Assembly (NCBI RefSeq): GCF_921293095.1 | Contig: NC_060252.1 | Span: forward strand, 43,152,881-43,216,880 | Length of the DNA stretch: 64,000 nt | Origin: Ischnura elegans | Taxonomy: Eukaryota > Arthropoda > Insecta > Odonata > Coenagrionidae | Direction of reading: 5' to 3' | In this document: in pieces, positions 40,201 through 47,246 of the stretch | How positions within the stretch are numbered: position 1 is the stretch's first letter | How the letters are laid out: every line of letters starts with the position of its first letter | The notes under the pieces: model-generated | Database searches by the model: none | What the model was told of the DNA's origin: nothing | The model's input: only the letters and a program-made list of their open reading frames with translations | Position numbers and translations under genes: made by a program

Positions 40201-42371
40201 AATGGGACCGTATTAAATATCATGCATATTTTTGAGGGTCTGGGGGGGGGCACGTGCCCCCATGCCCCCCCCCCTGGATCCGCCTATGTATCTGTGCAGA
40301 ACCGGCATGAATTGTATCTTTATTCTAAGTACAAGTACACATTCATTCAAACTTAAAATCCATTGCTTCCATTTAACCCAATCTTACACCACTTCATCTC
40401 TACTATTGAAGCTAGGATATAGGAACTCAACTGTTTCCATCTGCAATATTTGTTTTTTTCCTCATGGCTAACATCTTCCATCGTTAATGTCTACTTGGCA
40501 AATCTCCATATCATGCAAAATATGTGATGTAAAGTCTCTATTGCAAGACCTGATATAGGAACTCAACTGTTTCCATGTGAAATTTTTTTTCTCATTGTTA
40601 ACATCTTCCATTCTTATGTCATACCGCATCCAGCTTCAGGGGTGCAGCTAGGAATTTAGGCTGGAGGGGGGGGGTTTAGGTGCAACTGATACCGGGGTAA
40701 GTGGGGGTATGGTATACCCACCAGGATAAGCGGTAGGTGCGAGATTAATAAATTGCATAATTTTAAGATAAATGGTTCAAATTGGTGAGTTTTATGGCTT
40801 TCTGAGGTATATTTTATTAATCCTTACACTTTTCTATTAGTAATATCAATCCAATTAAGTAAATGGATCAAACTTAAACATTTCTCTGAGCTCGGGGGGG
40901 GGGGGGGTTTATCCCCCAAAACCCCCCACTTGCTGCGCCACTGTCCGGCTTATACCTTGAATCCCATTGTAGACTAGGGATTAAATGAGTTCATACAGTA
41001 TGTATGCATCATTTTCCAAGCAAAAAGAATAAGAAATACAAAGCCGTGCCAAATGAGCCCATATAAGATCACAGTTTCAAAGAATTAGAATTGAATTTTT
41101 GAGAGATAGTTCACCTCTTTCTCCTTGCCCTTCTGCTGATCAGGTGCAATCTCAGAATTCATGACTGGGGGAGGGGCTTTCTCCACAACTGGGGCATGGA
41201 GGGCATCAATCATGTGGTTCTGTTGGTTGAGCTGAGTACGGAGGTGCTCCACCATCACCTCCAACTCCTTTCTGTTTTCCATAGCATGCCTCTCCCGTTC
41301 CTCGAACTTAAGTCTACATAAATTTAAAAAAAAACATTGTCAGAACACTTGATAAGAGAAAAACAGGCCACTTAACAAATAAAATATGCTAAATTTTCAC
41401 AAATCTAAAATGCTACCCTCTCCTGAAAACCAGCAAAAATAAACTTTCCTTAAAGAAGTAACAACAGATATGCAAATGTGGAAAAGGCATTTTAATCCCT
41501 CCATTTACTGCCACTGAAAACAAGAGAACATTTGAAGACGGAAGTGAATTAAAGATATGCAAACGCTTTAAATAGTAAGTCAAAGAGGTATTCTAAATTT
41601 CATGCCAATCTCTTTACTGAAAACTACTAACAATCCCATACAAGCTTACTTCCAAACACCAACCAGCAACACCTATATTTTTCAACAAAACCTATTTATC
41701 ATAAATTTGTAAGAAAAAACATTAAATTTATAATGATGTATTCATATTTCTTACACAAAAAATGCATGAGCTTTAATAAATTAATTGGTCAAACATCTAC
41801 ATTCATTCATTTTCTTCAAGGATTCAGTATGTCTTTTTCATTACTAAGATATATATATACACACTCTGCACTTCAACAGATGGCACGCACGCGAGGATGC
41901 TAAAATAGCATGAGAATAGCAGACACAAAGGAAGGAATTGCTTCAACAAAATACACCACCGTAAAAAGAAGCCAATCAACAAAGGGGGTCGGTGTACACA
42001 ATGGTGGGATTGCATAACTTGAGAAAACTTTACGAATTAACCGCTTCACATGGCTTACCTATTCTCTTCTAGTTTCTTACGAAGTAAGAGCATTTTCCCC
42101 TTGCTGGAAGACTTTTCTACAGGCATTTCTTTCTTGGGATCTTTATTTATATCAGCATCCACTGGCCTTTTAATAGCACCATCTGCGACATCAACAAGAC
42201 TTTGCTTGTCTGCTTCAACGGGCAGTGGACTGTTGAGGGATAGCCTTTTATGCCGAGATTTCATCTCGGAAAATTTTGGGGCGTACTCCTAAAAGAAGTG
42301 TCAAGTTGAAGTAAGGATCAACGATAAAATGCACTCGTAAAACCAACGGAAGGACATATACGTACCTCCAT
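16203..42371 (-). CDS. Large coiled-coil protein gene (golgin / Lava lamp-like), 12-exon model
   Basis: Exons joined in minus-strand order are 42371-42366, 42288-42059, 41313-41115, 39752-39633, 38102-37885, 35571-35340, 33571-33505, 27752-27630, 26992-22926, 22643-22318, 18314-18073 and, tentatively, 16243-16203. The total is 5,871 nt, an exact multiple of three, giving about 1,956 residues. Every junction is GT-AG and the reading phase matches at each join. The N-terminus (MEEYAPKFSEM) is followed by a basic, Ser-rich region with an MLLLRKKLEENR segment, and then almost continuous heptad coiled coil to about residue 1755. After that comes a Ser/Pro-rich linker and a last Arg/Gln-rich helical exon. 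No motor, CAP-Gly, GRIP or membrane segment is visible. The architecture suits a golgin-type tether or scaffold; insect Lava lamp is my best guess from general similarity, not from an alignment. The gene is certain; its name and its 3' end are not. Confidence 0.85.
16850..17640 (+). mobile_element. Penelope-like element 3' relic (GIY-YIG endonuclease end)
   Basis: Three frames in succession encode NIRDQSGIYRLK, then CGQTGRSLKVRAEEHKRDFE with SQFAAHLLEDG, then YIVSAISRKDVITNVHVF. These correspond to the C-terminal GIY-YIG endonuclease region of Penelope-like retroelements: the GIYRL motif, GQTGRS, the R..EH helix and FA.HLL..G. Two frameshifts and loss of the YIGQ tyrosine show it is inactive. 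Downstream lies the typical ...GCAGCGAAACATGTCGAC terminal motif. It lies in the proposed last intron of the coiled-coil gene. Confidence 0.75.
17511..17549 (+). ncRNA. Hammerhead-ribozyme-like motif of the Penelope-like element (decayed)
   Basis: Stem I would be AGTC (17511-17514) with GACT (17546-17549). Stem II is GCTGC/GCAGC with loop AGT (17523-17535), followed by GAAAC and ATGTC. The conserved CUGAUGA core reads TTGATAA, with two changes expected to abolish cleavage. Such ribozymes are known in Penelope-like element ends. Confidence 0.5.
17896..17999. repeat. Perfect 49-bp inverted repeat with 6-nt loop
   Basis: Arms 17896-17944 and 17951-17999 are exact reverse complements; the loop is AGTCCG. 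They are GC-richer than the surroundings. A 13-bp direct repeat AACCTTAAGACAT flanks the structure (17885-17897 and 18030-18042), so a segment of about 130 bp looks inserted. The unique part (18000-18029) ends in GCCTGCATAAGG. Confidence 0.88.
18073..18314 (-). CDS. Coiled-coil gene, exon 11
   Basis: The acceptor is TAATTATTAAG and the donor GTGAGT. The alternative acceptor CTCTCAG ten bases further in would break frame, so the upstream one is chosen. The exon encodes residues 1863-1943: ISQLHSVGHHLDVRLLNDRE and then QMQLLEMRRQAYKQF, followed by a basic KRQRSASHGGR patch. It leaves in phase 1. Confidence 0.78.
18450..19674 (+). mobile_element. Harbinger-like element relic with MADF fragment, hosting a pogo-like insert
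   Basis: The ends AGGTACGTTTACACTGTG and (inverted) AGGTGAATTTACTCTGTG pair imperfectly. Inside, 18718-18836 reads MVAWQQAEMIGLIESYREQR, then RLLRDP, a stop and AEDYKNKHD. This matches the start of the MADF/Myb-like DNA-binding protein that accompanies PIF/Harbinger elements. Stops show decay. The target duplication is unclear (TAA against TAT). It lies in the intron between exons 10 and 11. Confidence 0.5.
18932..19619. mobile_element. Pogo/Tc1-mariner-type MITE nested in the Harbinger relic
   Basis: Ends CAGTAAAATCTCTTTATA and (inverted) CAGTAAAACCTCTATGTA, flanked by TA on both sides. 688 bp without a transposase frame. GAGGTTCACTACA motifs recur near the right end. Confidence 0.7.
19872..20393. 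mobile_element. hAT-type MITE, 522 bp
   Basis: Ends CACGGGTGGTCTGG and (inverted) CAGGGGTGGTCTAG. A perfect 8-bp duplication GTTTTCAC lies at 19864-19871 and 20394-20401. Intronic in the coiled-coil gene. Confidence 0.82.
20500..20613 (-). repeat. tRNA-derived SINE
   Basis: The minus strand begins GGGTTTGGTAGCCTAGTGGG (A box TAGCCTAGTGG) and reaches the B box GGTTCAAATCC. A short non-tRNA tail follows. Confidence 0.6.
21075..21373 (-). mobile_element. hAT-type MITE, family shared with 40.6 kb
   Basis: Flanked by GCCAAGGT and GCCAAGAT (8 bp, one change). Ends CAGTGATGCAGTGAGG and (inverted) CAGGGGCACAGCTAGG. The body matches the 40637-40943 element in opposite orientation, including the CCGCTTATCCTGGTGGGTAT segment. 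Confidence 0.75.
22318..22643 (-). CDS. Coiled-coil gene, exon 10 (Ser/Pro linker)
   Basis: The acceptor is TATCTCTAG and the donor GTAAGT. The 326 nt, residues 1755-1862, begin as helix (LMEERDVLQLRLSNALRLNE). They then become a disordered Ser/Thr/Pro-rich stretch with several SP sites (SSPMLLSP, SESSPTKHG, SSPTSRA), possible phosphorylation sites. Confidence 0.87.
22926..26992 (-). CDS. Coiled-coil gene, giant exon 9 (1,355 codons)
   Basis: The acceptor is AATTTTTTCAG and the donor GTGAGC. The exon is 4,067 nt, residues 399-1754, with no in-frame stop. It is Glu/Lys/Leu/Gln-rich with continuous heptads and very few prolines, so it predicts one long parallel rod. Residues 706-1507 (26072 to 23667) are 21 tandem units of about 39 residues. 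Each starts with a pattern like [L/I/V]KELExxLxxK[D/E] and ends near E-[K/R]. The last 180 residues are more acidic and include glycine breaks (NVGGGEEEEE). The part nearest the 3' end (22926-23700) is clearly more GC-rich than the rest. The long serine-rich frames on the opposite strand are reflections of the Glu/Leu codons and are not genes. Confidence 0.92.
23667..26072 (-). repeat. Array of 21 coiled-coil repeats, 39-residue period
   Basis: The unit starts can be read as LKELMDMV, VKELEARL, VKELEKAL, LKQAEDKL, INEMAQEL, ITAMEEQL, LKEMEDML, IKELESGL, LKELEGII, IRQLQSAI, VKQMEEQI, VTELEKLA, LKDLEQVI, LNEYDVIL, IRELEEAM, RSALESSL, LKDMSMAL, LHELEKVL, LAEMNSAI, IEELREKL and LLILDSML. Spacing is 39 residues except units 9 and 15 (32, one heptad short) and unit 13 (36). 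The sum is 802 residues, which equals the 2,406 nt measured on the DNA. The units are diverged at sequence level, so the duplication is old. Confidence 0.85.
26993..27629. other. Intron 8 of the coiled-coil gene
   Basis: AT-rich. Bases about 27368-27490 resemble about 28400-28515 on the other side of exon 8 (shared ATGGCTTGAAAACT / TTGGCTTGAAAGCT and ACTTTACTTTTAT / ACTTTATTTTTAC). Confidence 0.5.
27630..27752 (-). CDS. Coiled-coil gene, exon 8
   Basis: The acceptor is ATCAGTTTCAG and the donor GTAAGC; 123 nt, residues 358-398. Leucine-rich heptads, for example SKVSELEELLKEHESKLENL. A 5.7-kb intron full of transposons separates it from exon 7. Confidence 0.85.
28528..30329 (+). mobile_element. 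Tigger/pogo-like DNA transposon, 1.8 kb, degenerate
   Basis: Ends CAGTGGAACCCCGATCTATC and (inverted) CAGTGGAACCTCGATCTATC, with TA on both sides. At 29600-29718 the plus strand reads PKKQVGTLKDGLKIIEYEEK, HPG, a stop, then KHVNIGERLGLSAST. This is the helix-turn-helix start of a pogo-class transposase. No catalytic DDD region can be read. CCCGCAT...ATCGTT motifs repeat near both ends. Confidence 0.72.
30332..31819. other. Intron 7, unassigned part
   Basis: Noncoding and AT-rich. A short complementary pair occurs at about 30455-30500 (CATCTGGTATAAGA / TCTTATACCAGATG), a 14-bp hairpin. No gene. Confidence 0.45.
31820..32415 (+). mobile_element. 5'-truncated non-LTR retrotransposon (RT C-terminus)
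   Basis: One frame runs IWSTAPPSSLKLLE...SLNKIRSSLGIATLADRRIL...NIINGKYRSSDLLSFFPLRV and VPSRTTRSSDLF, the standard C-terminal end of Jockey/CR1-type reverse transcriptases. It ends at a stop near 32270 and a 3' tail of AAATAAATAAATAAA near 32400. Truncation at the 5' end is typical of LINE insertion. Confidence 0.72.
32416..33504. other. Intron 7, exon-proximal part
   Basis: No coding feature supported. CAGATAATTGGAAA at about 33111 has a near inverted partner at about 33260, hinting at a small inverted-repeat element. Confidence 0.4.
33505..33571 (-). CDS. Coiled-coil gene, exon 7
   Basis: The acceptor is GAACATTTCAG and the donor GTAACC. The 67 nt encode ISDAHAEVITLNNRIAELEE and EK, residues 336-357. 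It enters at phase 0 and leaves at phase 1. Short, but the splice sites, phases and heptad pattern agree with both neighbours. Confidence 0.8.
34430..34515 (-). pseudogene. Relic duplicate of coiled-coil exon 6 (pseudoexon)
   Basis: This stretch lies in the intron between exons 6 and 7. It matches the end of exon 6 base by base over most of about 85 nt. On the minus strand it reads ATHKGQLNGL, then a stop codon, then KHLAQVK; exon 6 reads ATHKGQLKALEKQLARVKK. It has lost a good donor and carries a stop, so it is not coding. It is evidence of a local exon duplication. Confidence 0.7.
35340..35571 (-). CDS. Coiled-coil gene, exon 6
   Basis: The acceptor is TCTTTTTCTCAG and the donor GTGAGC; 232 nt, residues 258-335. 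Strong heptads (for example LEELEKLSVECKEMNEQL and KATHKGQLKALEKQLARVKK). A decayed copy of its 3' part sits about 0.9 kb away at 34430-34515. A 667-bp repeat starts 32 bp upstream of its acceptor. Confidence 0.87.
35604..36270. mobile_element. 660-bp inverted-repeat element, copy A
   Basis: Ends ATAGGGTGGTTTCC and (inverted) ATAGGGTAGTTTCC. About 667 bp, no coding capacity. It closely resembles copies B and C. The outer TA may be the target duplication (Tc1/mariner style), but the conserved CA before it makes the boundary uncertain. It lies 32 bp upstream of the exon 6 acceptor. Confidence 0.75.
36271..37884. other. Intron 5, unassigned part
   Basis: Noncoding. Contains a short purine-rich tract (GAGGACGGAGGACGAGAGGAGG, near 37264). 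No gene. Confidence 0.5.
37885..38102 (-). CDS. Coiled-coil gene, exon 5
   Basis: The acceptor is AATATTACAG and the donor GTGAGC; 218 nt, residues 186-258. Coiled coil with ENLKEKDEVIEARTQAVV and a glycine break (EDAGRRGRS). It leaves in phase 2. A nested hAT-like element begins 26 bp upstream of its acceptor (at 38129). Confidence 0.85.
38129..39425. mobile_element. hAT-like element with nested copy B
   Basis: Ends CAGGGTTCCCACTC and (inverted) the same 14 bases exactly. Repeated TTCACGG motifs lie just inside both ends. Without the nested element it is about 630 bp. The flanks share TTAAT but no full 8-bp duplication, so the superfamily is probable rather than proven. Confidence 0.65.
38506..39171. 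mobile_element. 660-bp inverted-repeat element, copy B
   Basis: Same ends and body as copies A and C (shared GTGACGTCACGTGGAGTGGC core). Inserted inside the hAT-like element 38129-39425, so it is the younger of the two. Confidence 0.75.
39633..39752 (-). CDS. Coiled-coil gene, exon 4
   Basis: The acceptor is ATTCATAG and the donor GTTAGT; 120 nt, exactly 40 codons in phase 0-0. It encodes a heptad segment containing YKDNKIVELNNKVTQLEAA. It continues directly into ENLKEKDEV of the next exon. Confidence 0.85.
40089..40288. mobile_element. hAT-type MITE, 200 bp
   Basis: Ends CAGGGGCGGATCCAGG and (inverted) CATAGGCGGATCCAGG. A perfect 8-bp duplication TATCTGTG lies at 40081-40088 and 40289-40296. 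It contains C/G homopolymer runs. Confidence 0.82.
40637..40943 (+). mobile_element. hAT-type MITE, 307 bp
   Basis: Ends CAGGGGTGCAGCTAGG and (inverted) CAGTGGCGCAGCAAGT. Flanks TCCAGCTT and TCCGGCTT (one change). Second copy of the element at 21075-21373. Confidence 0.78.
41115..41313 (-). CDS. Coiled-coil gene, exon 3
   Basis: The acceptor is TTTATGTAG and the donor GTGAAC; 199 nt, residues 79-145. The first half is helical (ERERHAMENRKELEVMVEHL). The second half is a Pro-rich linker with the segment EKAPPPVMNSE. Phase enters at 2 and leaves at 0. Confidence 0.85.
41314..42058. other. Intron 2 of the coiled-coil gene
   Basis: AT-rich, no repeat or coding feature recognised. Confidence 0.55.
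42059..42288 (-). CDS. Coiled-coil gene, exon 2 (N-terminal basic region)
   Basis: The acceptor is CTTCTTTTAG and the donor GTAAGC. The 230 nt encode residues 3 to 79. The exon is rich in Lys, Ser and Asp (for example KSRHKRLSLNSPLPVEADKQ) and probably unstructured. It ends in the charged segment KGKMLLLRKKLEENR, where the first coiled coil begins. It ends in phase 2, matching exon 3. Confidence 0.85.
42366..42371 (-). CDS. Coiled-coil gene, start exon (Met-Glu)
   Basis: Only ATG GAG is coding here, followed by the donor GTACGT. The context upstream of the ATG is ...CGTAATA. The next exon begins GAG TAC GCC in phase 0, giving MEEYAPKF. Upstream on the minus strand, TTTTCTGAAG could be the acceptor of a 5'UTR intron, and a TATAAA lies at 42401-42406. 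The true transcription start is not resolved. Confidence 0.6.
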
Positions 42372-43572
42372 TATTACGAATTGGTTGAGTCTTCAGAAAA
42401 TTTATAGGCCTTCTATTTCATAGCACCAAGGCAAGAATTTAGAAATCGAAGTCATGAGGGCAGCAATGCTTGTGGAATTGGACTTATCCTGTTCTCAATT
42501 ACCAACCTATTTTCATTTTAATGTGCCCTCCTAAATGTAATAAACCTACGTATGCACCCGCAGTTGGGACACACAGGGTAAAAAATGTCAATAATGATGC
42601 TTACACCTACTGACCTTGTTACACATCGCGAGATAACAGCAGTTCGAAGTAAACGGTAATAAAATACGCTGATCACCGAAAAAAGTCATTACACGCATGT
42701 GATTATACCATTCTACAACAAATATAGATATTTACTTAAGTTAAGGGTTCGAAAAATATTGTCTTTCATTTCCTTTAATATTTGGGGAGGACGTGTCGTG
42801 AGGAACGGAAGTTGGAGTCTACAGCTGACGGAAATCAATAAACTGAGCATCTTTTCCTATGATTTCCTAAGTAATTAAAGGAAATAGAGCACTAAAAACT
42901 TATAAATATATATTTTTATTTTATTGTTTTAATTTAAGTTTTATGTACTTTTTTGGAAATATTAAATTTAATGTTTAATTTGACTTCATTTCCTCTTTGG
43001 TGTGCAAGATTCAAAAGGGTGACTTTGAGGCTGTAAACTGTAATTAGAAAATTTTATGGACTAAACCGATTATGTTAGTAAAAATTTCTATTCATATATT
43101 TTATTATAATTTTTACCTGTTGTAAAAGAGGACAAGGCCAAAAATACTTGAAAAAGTATTATGTTCCTTAGAGACATTGGCGATTTTTGCTTCTAGGGGG
43201 TTGGAGGGGGGGGGGGGGCAGCTGCCCCCTCCTGGGTACACCCATGATTATGTATGTAACTTATTAATATGTTCACATCAATTATTTTTATGTTAAAAAA
43301 AATAGAAAAAAAATCCTGGATCTGCCCATGATAAAAGCAATGAGGTTTGAAAGAAGTCAGGCAGTTGAGCATAGGGCATCATCTTTGAAAAAATTTGATT
43401 ATAATTTAGTAAATTTTATTCAGTTCTACATCTGTATTTTTGGTTCTTCTCTGAGAAGTTTTGCAATTGAATTTTACATAGGTAAGTACATATATACATA
43501 CATGCATTTTCAATCAATTTGGAATTTTGAAGACATACTCATCGATGAGGATAAATGTAATAATTTAAATTA
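42372..43572. other. Upstream region of the coiled-coil gene
   Basis: Should hold the 5'UTR and promoter (minus strand). A GC-richer patch at 42785-42835 with ACTTCCG and CACGACACGT is a possible promoter region, but no defining element is clear. 43190-43330 holds G/C runs and GGATCTGCCCATG, probably a worn hAT MITE related to the 40.1-kb one. Confidence 0.35.
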
Positions 43573-43576
43573 TTAA

Positions 43577-44315
43577 CCCTTTCGAGACGGCGGAGTTTTC
43601 GTCTTAGCATGACTGCTGTACTGAGCCCCAAGAGATTCTTCTTTCTCGTGGTACGGAGCATTTTTATTTTTTGGAGGACATTCGTTAAGAAGGGTCTCGC
43701 AGAATTCCTTTTTCGACCCCTCCCCGCTGGGACTCCACATTATCTCCGACTCCGAGAGTAGTTGTCCTCCCTCCTTTCCGGGTTTACGACCATACCTGCG
43801 GCATTGGTTCGCGGTCAACTTATGTAATGCTTATATATATGTATTTAGCACATGGATAATTGTTGCTTGCACGTAAATTGCAGACTTTGAATTGAATTCC
43901 TCATTTTTTTTTTTAGCATTGTCAAATTTTAAACAAAGCTCTAAGGTCAATATTAACGCATTGAATGCAGCAACAATTTCCATTTTGATGTTCATACAGA
44001 ACTCGAGATATAAGTCAATATATATTGTAGAATTTCATTTAAACATTGTTAACGCAGCTCAAAAGACAAAGAATTAAATTTTTAGTCTATATTTCTTGAG
44101 AAAAGAACAAATATTTATTTTGAAAACTGACTGGATAAACATTAGCATGACTGCGGTCCCTTACCGCTAAGAGGGGTTATAAAAGATGAGGGGTAAGAGC
44201 TAGAAAATGTATATAAATAAGACTTTTGTTCTCCAGACCAGGAAAATCTCACATGTAAATATAGGACATGTAAAATTACGGCTGGAAACGTCCACACGCA
44301 TATATAGGGAAAAGG
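43577..44315. mobile_element. PiggyBac-like MITE, 739 bp
   Basis: TTAA on both sides (43573-43576 and 44316-44319), with ends CCCTTTCGAG and (inverted) CCTTTTCCCT. TTAGCATGACTGC occurs near both ends. No transposase. TTAA is common in AT-rich DNA, so confidence is moderate. Confidence 0.5.
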
Positions 44316-44319
44316 TTAA

Positions 44320-44945
44320 TCAAGAGATTTTTGGATTAGGTAGCGATAAGCACTTCCCTAAGCTCAGTGGTTTGCAGTGACCACTGTTGCCAAAGGACGT
44401 TTGCTGCGCGTCCCGCGCATCCTCTCACTGTCTGTGGATTTTCAGGACAGCGAGAGGACGACCGGCTACTGTCCTAGCTATCCGTCCGCACACTGTCCAA
44501 TCTCGGACATCCAATCAGTGTCCCTATCTGTACGAAAGTTTTGACCACACTTGTGAATTCTTATAGGACCAAAATTAATGTGGACAGTTTCTTCAAAATA
44601 ATTTCTTAAGGTTACCCAGTTAAGCGAAAAAGAATGGAAATTGAGTCATCCAAAAACAATTGCTAATTTACCCTTTTTTACGCAAAGAATTTACATAGTG
44701 CTTGTGGTATGATCATCAAATAAGGTATAATTTTGTGAAGAGAGATATTTAATACAAATATTCTGGACGTTCTGATAATTCATGCTGAAAGTCGTAAAAA
44801 GTCATTGCATGAAAGTGTCCGCAAGTGAACCACATTTTTTCAAGGAGACAAAATTTCCTGTTTTGTCAAGACTCAAAATATAAAAAGCAACCATCATACC
44901 GCAAAGCCCAGCACCTGCTGTTCTTAGAAGGTGAGTATAATTTTG
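44320..44945. other. Noncoding DNA left of the CACGTG element
   Basis: Contains a GC-rich patch at 44400-44520 with a 12-bp near-perfect hairpin (CCTCTCACTGTC / GACAGCGAGAGG). No gene. Confidence 0.4.
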
Positions 44946-44994
44946 AAAAAAGATTTGATGCTTTCCAGGTGAATGATTTGCGTTAACTTCTCTA

Positions 44995-45497
44995 CCCAGT
45001 GAGAAATGGGTGGTGGAATCCACGTGGAACCCACGTGGAATCCACGTTGAGTAGTGGATATTTGGTGGTGGTGGATATTGAGTGGTTGGACCCACGTGGA
45101 ATCCACGTTGATTTCAAGTGGATTTGTGGTGATTAGCATAAAATGTTAAACAGAATTTCTAATTTGTGGAACTTAACTCTCTGGTGACATTGCGTCATTT
45201 ATCATCCTGAAACCACGCTAGTTATGTGAAAATGTATCGCACATTCTATTTTTATATAATTCGTGGAAAGGCAGCCATGAGAGCACATGAAAAATCGTAG
45301 ACACATATATAGAAGGTTTAGATATACTAGAGTGGTTGAGGTTTTAATGGTTTTAGGACAGCACCAACTGCTGTTTTAATTTTTCCACCAAATTTCCACG
45401 TGGGTTCCACGTTGATTCCACGACCAAAAACACGTGGTATCCACGTTAATTCTCCACGTGGGTTCCACGTGGATTCCACCACCCATTTCTCACTGGG
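44995..45497. mobile_element. MITE with CACGTG-motif arrays, 503 bp (Harbinger-like)
   Basis: Long inverted ends (CCCAGTGAGAAATGGGTGGT and onward for about 45 bp) are flanked by CTA at 44992-44994 and 45498-45500. Three-base duplications suit PIF/Harbinger. Each arm contains repeated CCACGTGG / CCACGTTG boxes, about ten in all. Joining the flanks restores a sequence like the repeat at 51.9 kb, confirming the insertion. Confidence 0.75.
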
Positions 45498-45705
45498 CTA
45501 GGGATTCCCACAAGGTTAGAAGTTACACCATGGAAGAAGGTTACATTTCCCCTGACACGTCGGCATCGTGACGTTCCGTGCCCTCAGTCGGAGCTTTTAA
45601 TGTCGGCAGAAATGGAGTTTCTAATTTGGTGGGAATCTGGAGAGAATTTAATTCACAATAAAATTTTAACTTATTAAATTTTCCACAGAGGCTGTGTGAA
45701 GGACC

Positions 45706-46047
45706 TTGGAGGAGCAATTAAAAAATAAACTTTTTGCTCATAAGATGGTAGGTCATGTAATTCCAAAATATTTGACATTCATATTTCAATTTATCATATG
45801 TTATGTTGACTATATAAACAATGTTATAAGCTACCACTCATCTTACAATGTTAGCCAGGTACTTGAGGACAATAGGAAGAAATACTGCATCAGATGCCAC
45901 CTGGTGTATTATGAGAAGGGTGATCATAATAATGCTATGGCCACAGAATTTAGCTTAGCTGATGCTGGCAGTAAGCAATCCTTCACAGGCCTTAGAATGG
46001 CTATGATTGTAATCCTTAAGTATGATCCTATTGGCTTTTTAATTTAG
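45706..46047 (+). other. Unassigned 113-codon open frame
   Basis: Contains NRKKYCIRCHLVYYEKGDHN, with a CxxC pair. No domain recognised and no matching neighbouring exons. Probably a mobile-element relic or chance; not called as a gene. Confidence 0.2.
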
Positions 46048-46356
46048 CTGTCTAGCTTCTTCATGGAAAAAATATCTTCTCATACATGATTTATAAATGT
46101 TTATTTCATAACATGGTCAATGAGGCAATTAGGGCAATTTATGTAAAACCCCCAAATATATTCACAAGCCCTATCAAAAATTCAATGGTCACTGTGAGCT
46201 AATGACCTCCCAACCCCTCTCTCCTACACAGTGCACACCCCTAATTTATAACTTAGGTTACTCATGTCTAATGCAAGAAATGCTTTCTGGGTTAAGGTTG
46301 ATGTTTTTGGGTGTGGGAGAGAGTTGAAGGAAGAGGGAAAGCAGTTTATTACTATC

Positions 46357-46717
46357 CAGTTGCAGATCCAGGATAGGGAAAAGGGGGGAGCTAAGTGGGG
46401 GCAACCTCCTAGCAGTAGCGGGGGTCCAAAAAAATTACCATTCTATCTAGTGTAAATTGGATACTCATGGGGGGTCTATAGCCCTCTATAAATCATCTCT
46501 GATTCTGTCACTGGATTGTAACCTACCAAAAGTGTGTAAATAAAATAGGCCCTAAGTTTAGAGCTAATTTGTATTTTAATTCATTAAAGTAAGAAAATAT
46601 GACTAAATAACTTTGTACTAAGTGGCAACCTCCAAAAATTTCTATTTTATCTAGTGTGTGTTTTGACACAATGAGGGGGGGGGGGGGGTACTTAGCCCTC
46701 CCTCAGACCCGCCACTG
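46357..46717. mobile_element. hAT-type MITE, 361 bp
   Basis: Ends CAGTTGCAGATCCAGG and (inverted) CAGTGGCGGGTCTGAG. Flanks TTACTATC and CTACTATC (one change). Confidence 0.7.
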
Positions 46718-46731
46718 CTACTATCCACAGT

Positions 46732-47238
46732 CAGGGGCGGATTCAGCATTAATTTCTCAAATAGAGGGAGGTCATGACCTGGGTCAGGGGAGTATGAAAT
46801 CTCCCTCTAGGAGGGAGGGGCATTCTCCCGCTTTAATTTTTTAAATTTATCAATTTTTTATGCATTTGACACCCCAAAATTTCATCATTATTATTCCAAA
46901 AGAATTGAATCAAATAAAAAATATTAAATTAAACTAATATAAATTAAACATTTTTGATAAAATTTGATGTGGGGTGTGGCGGGTTTGCACGGAGGCCCCA
47001 TTAACTACAACATCGGAAAGGCAGCGGGCGCCAAGGACGCGGAGCTGCGGGGGCGACATGTATAAAAGGCCGTGTCTGGCGGCATATTGGGGTTATTGCT
47101 GTAAAACTATCCAGCTGTAAATTCGCTTGTGGGCTATAGAATAAAGAGGGCAAACCCGGAACGGAGCATTTAGTTATTTTACGGCAACAACACAGGGGGT
47201 CATGACTCCTGGGACCCTCCCCTCTAAATCCATCCCTG
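46732..47238. mobile_element. hAT-type MITE with a possible solo LTR inside
   Basis: Ends CAGGGGCGGATTCAG and (inverted) CAGGGATGGATTTAG. Flanks TCCACAGT and TCCACGGT (one change). It begins 14 bp after the previous hAT element ends. Confidence 0.7.
46975..47189 (+). repeat. Possible solo LTR
   Basis: Starts TGTGGCGGG and ends GGCAACA, with TATAAAA at 47061 and AATAAA at 47140 in promoter and poly(A) order. GC content is higher than the surroundings. No clear target duplication, so the call is tentative. Confidence 0.4.
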
Positions 47239-47246
47239 TCCACGGT

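Noticed and set aside
40236-40275. G/C homopolymer runs as G-quadruplex regulators
   Set aside because: They lie inside hAT MITE bodies (also at 14440, 21090, 40890, 43205 and 46675) and vary between copies; no sign of selected function.
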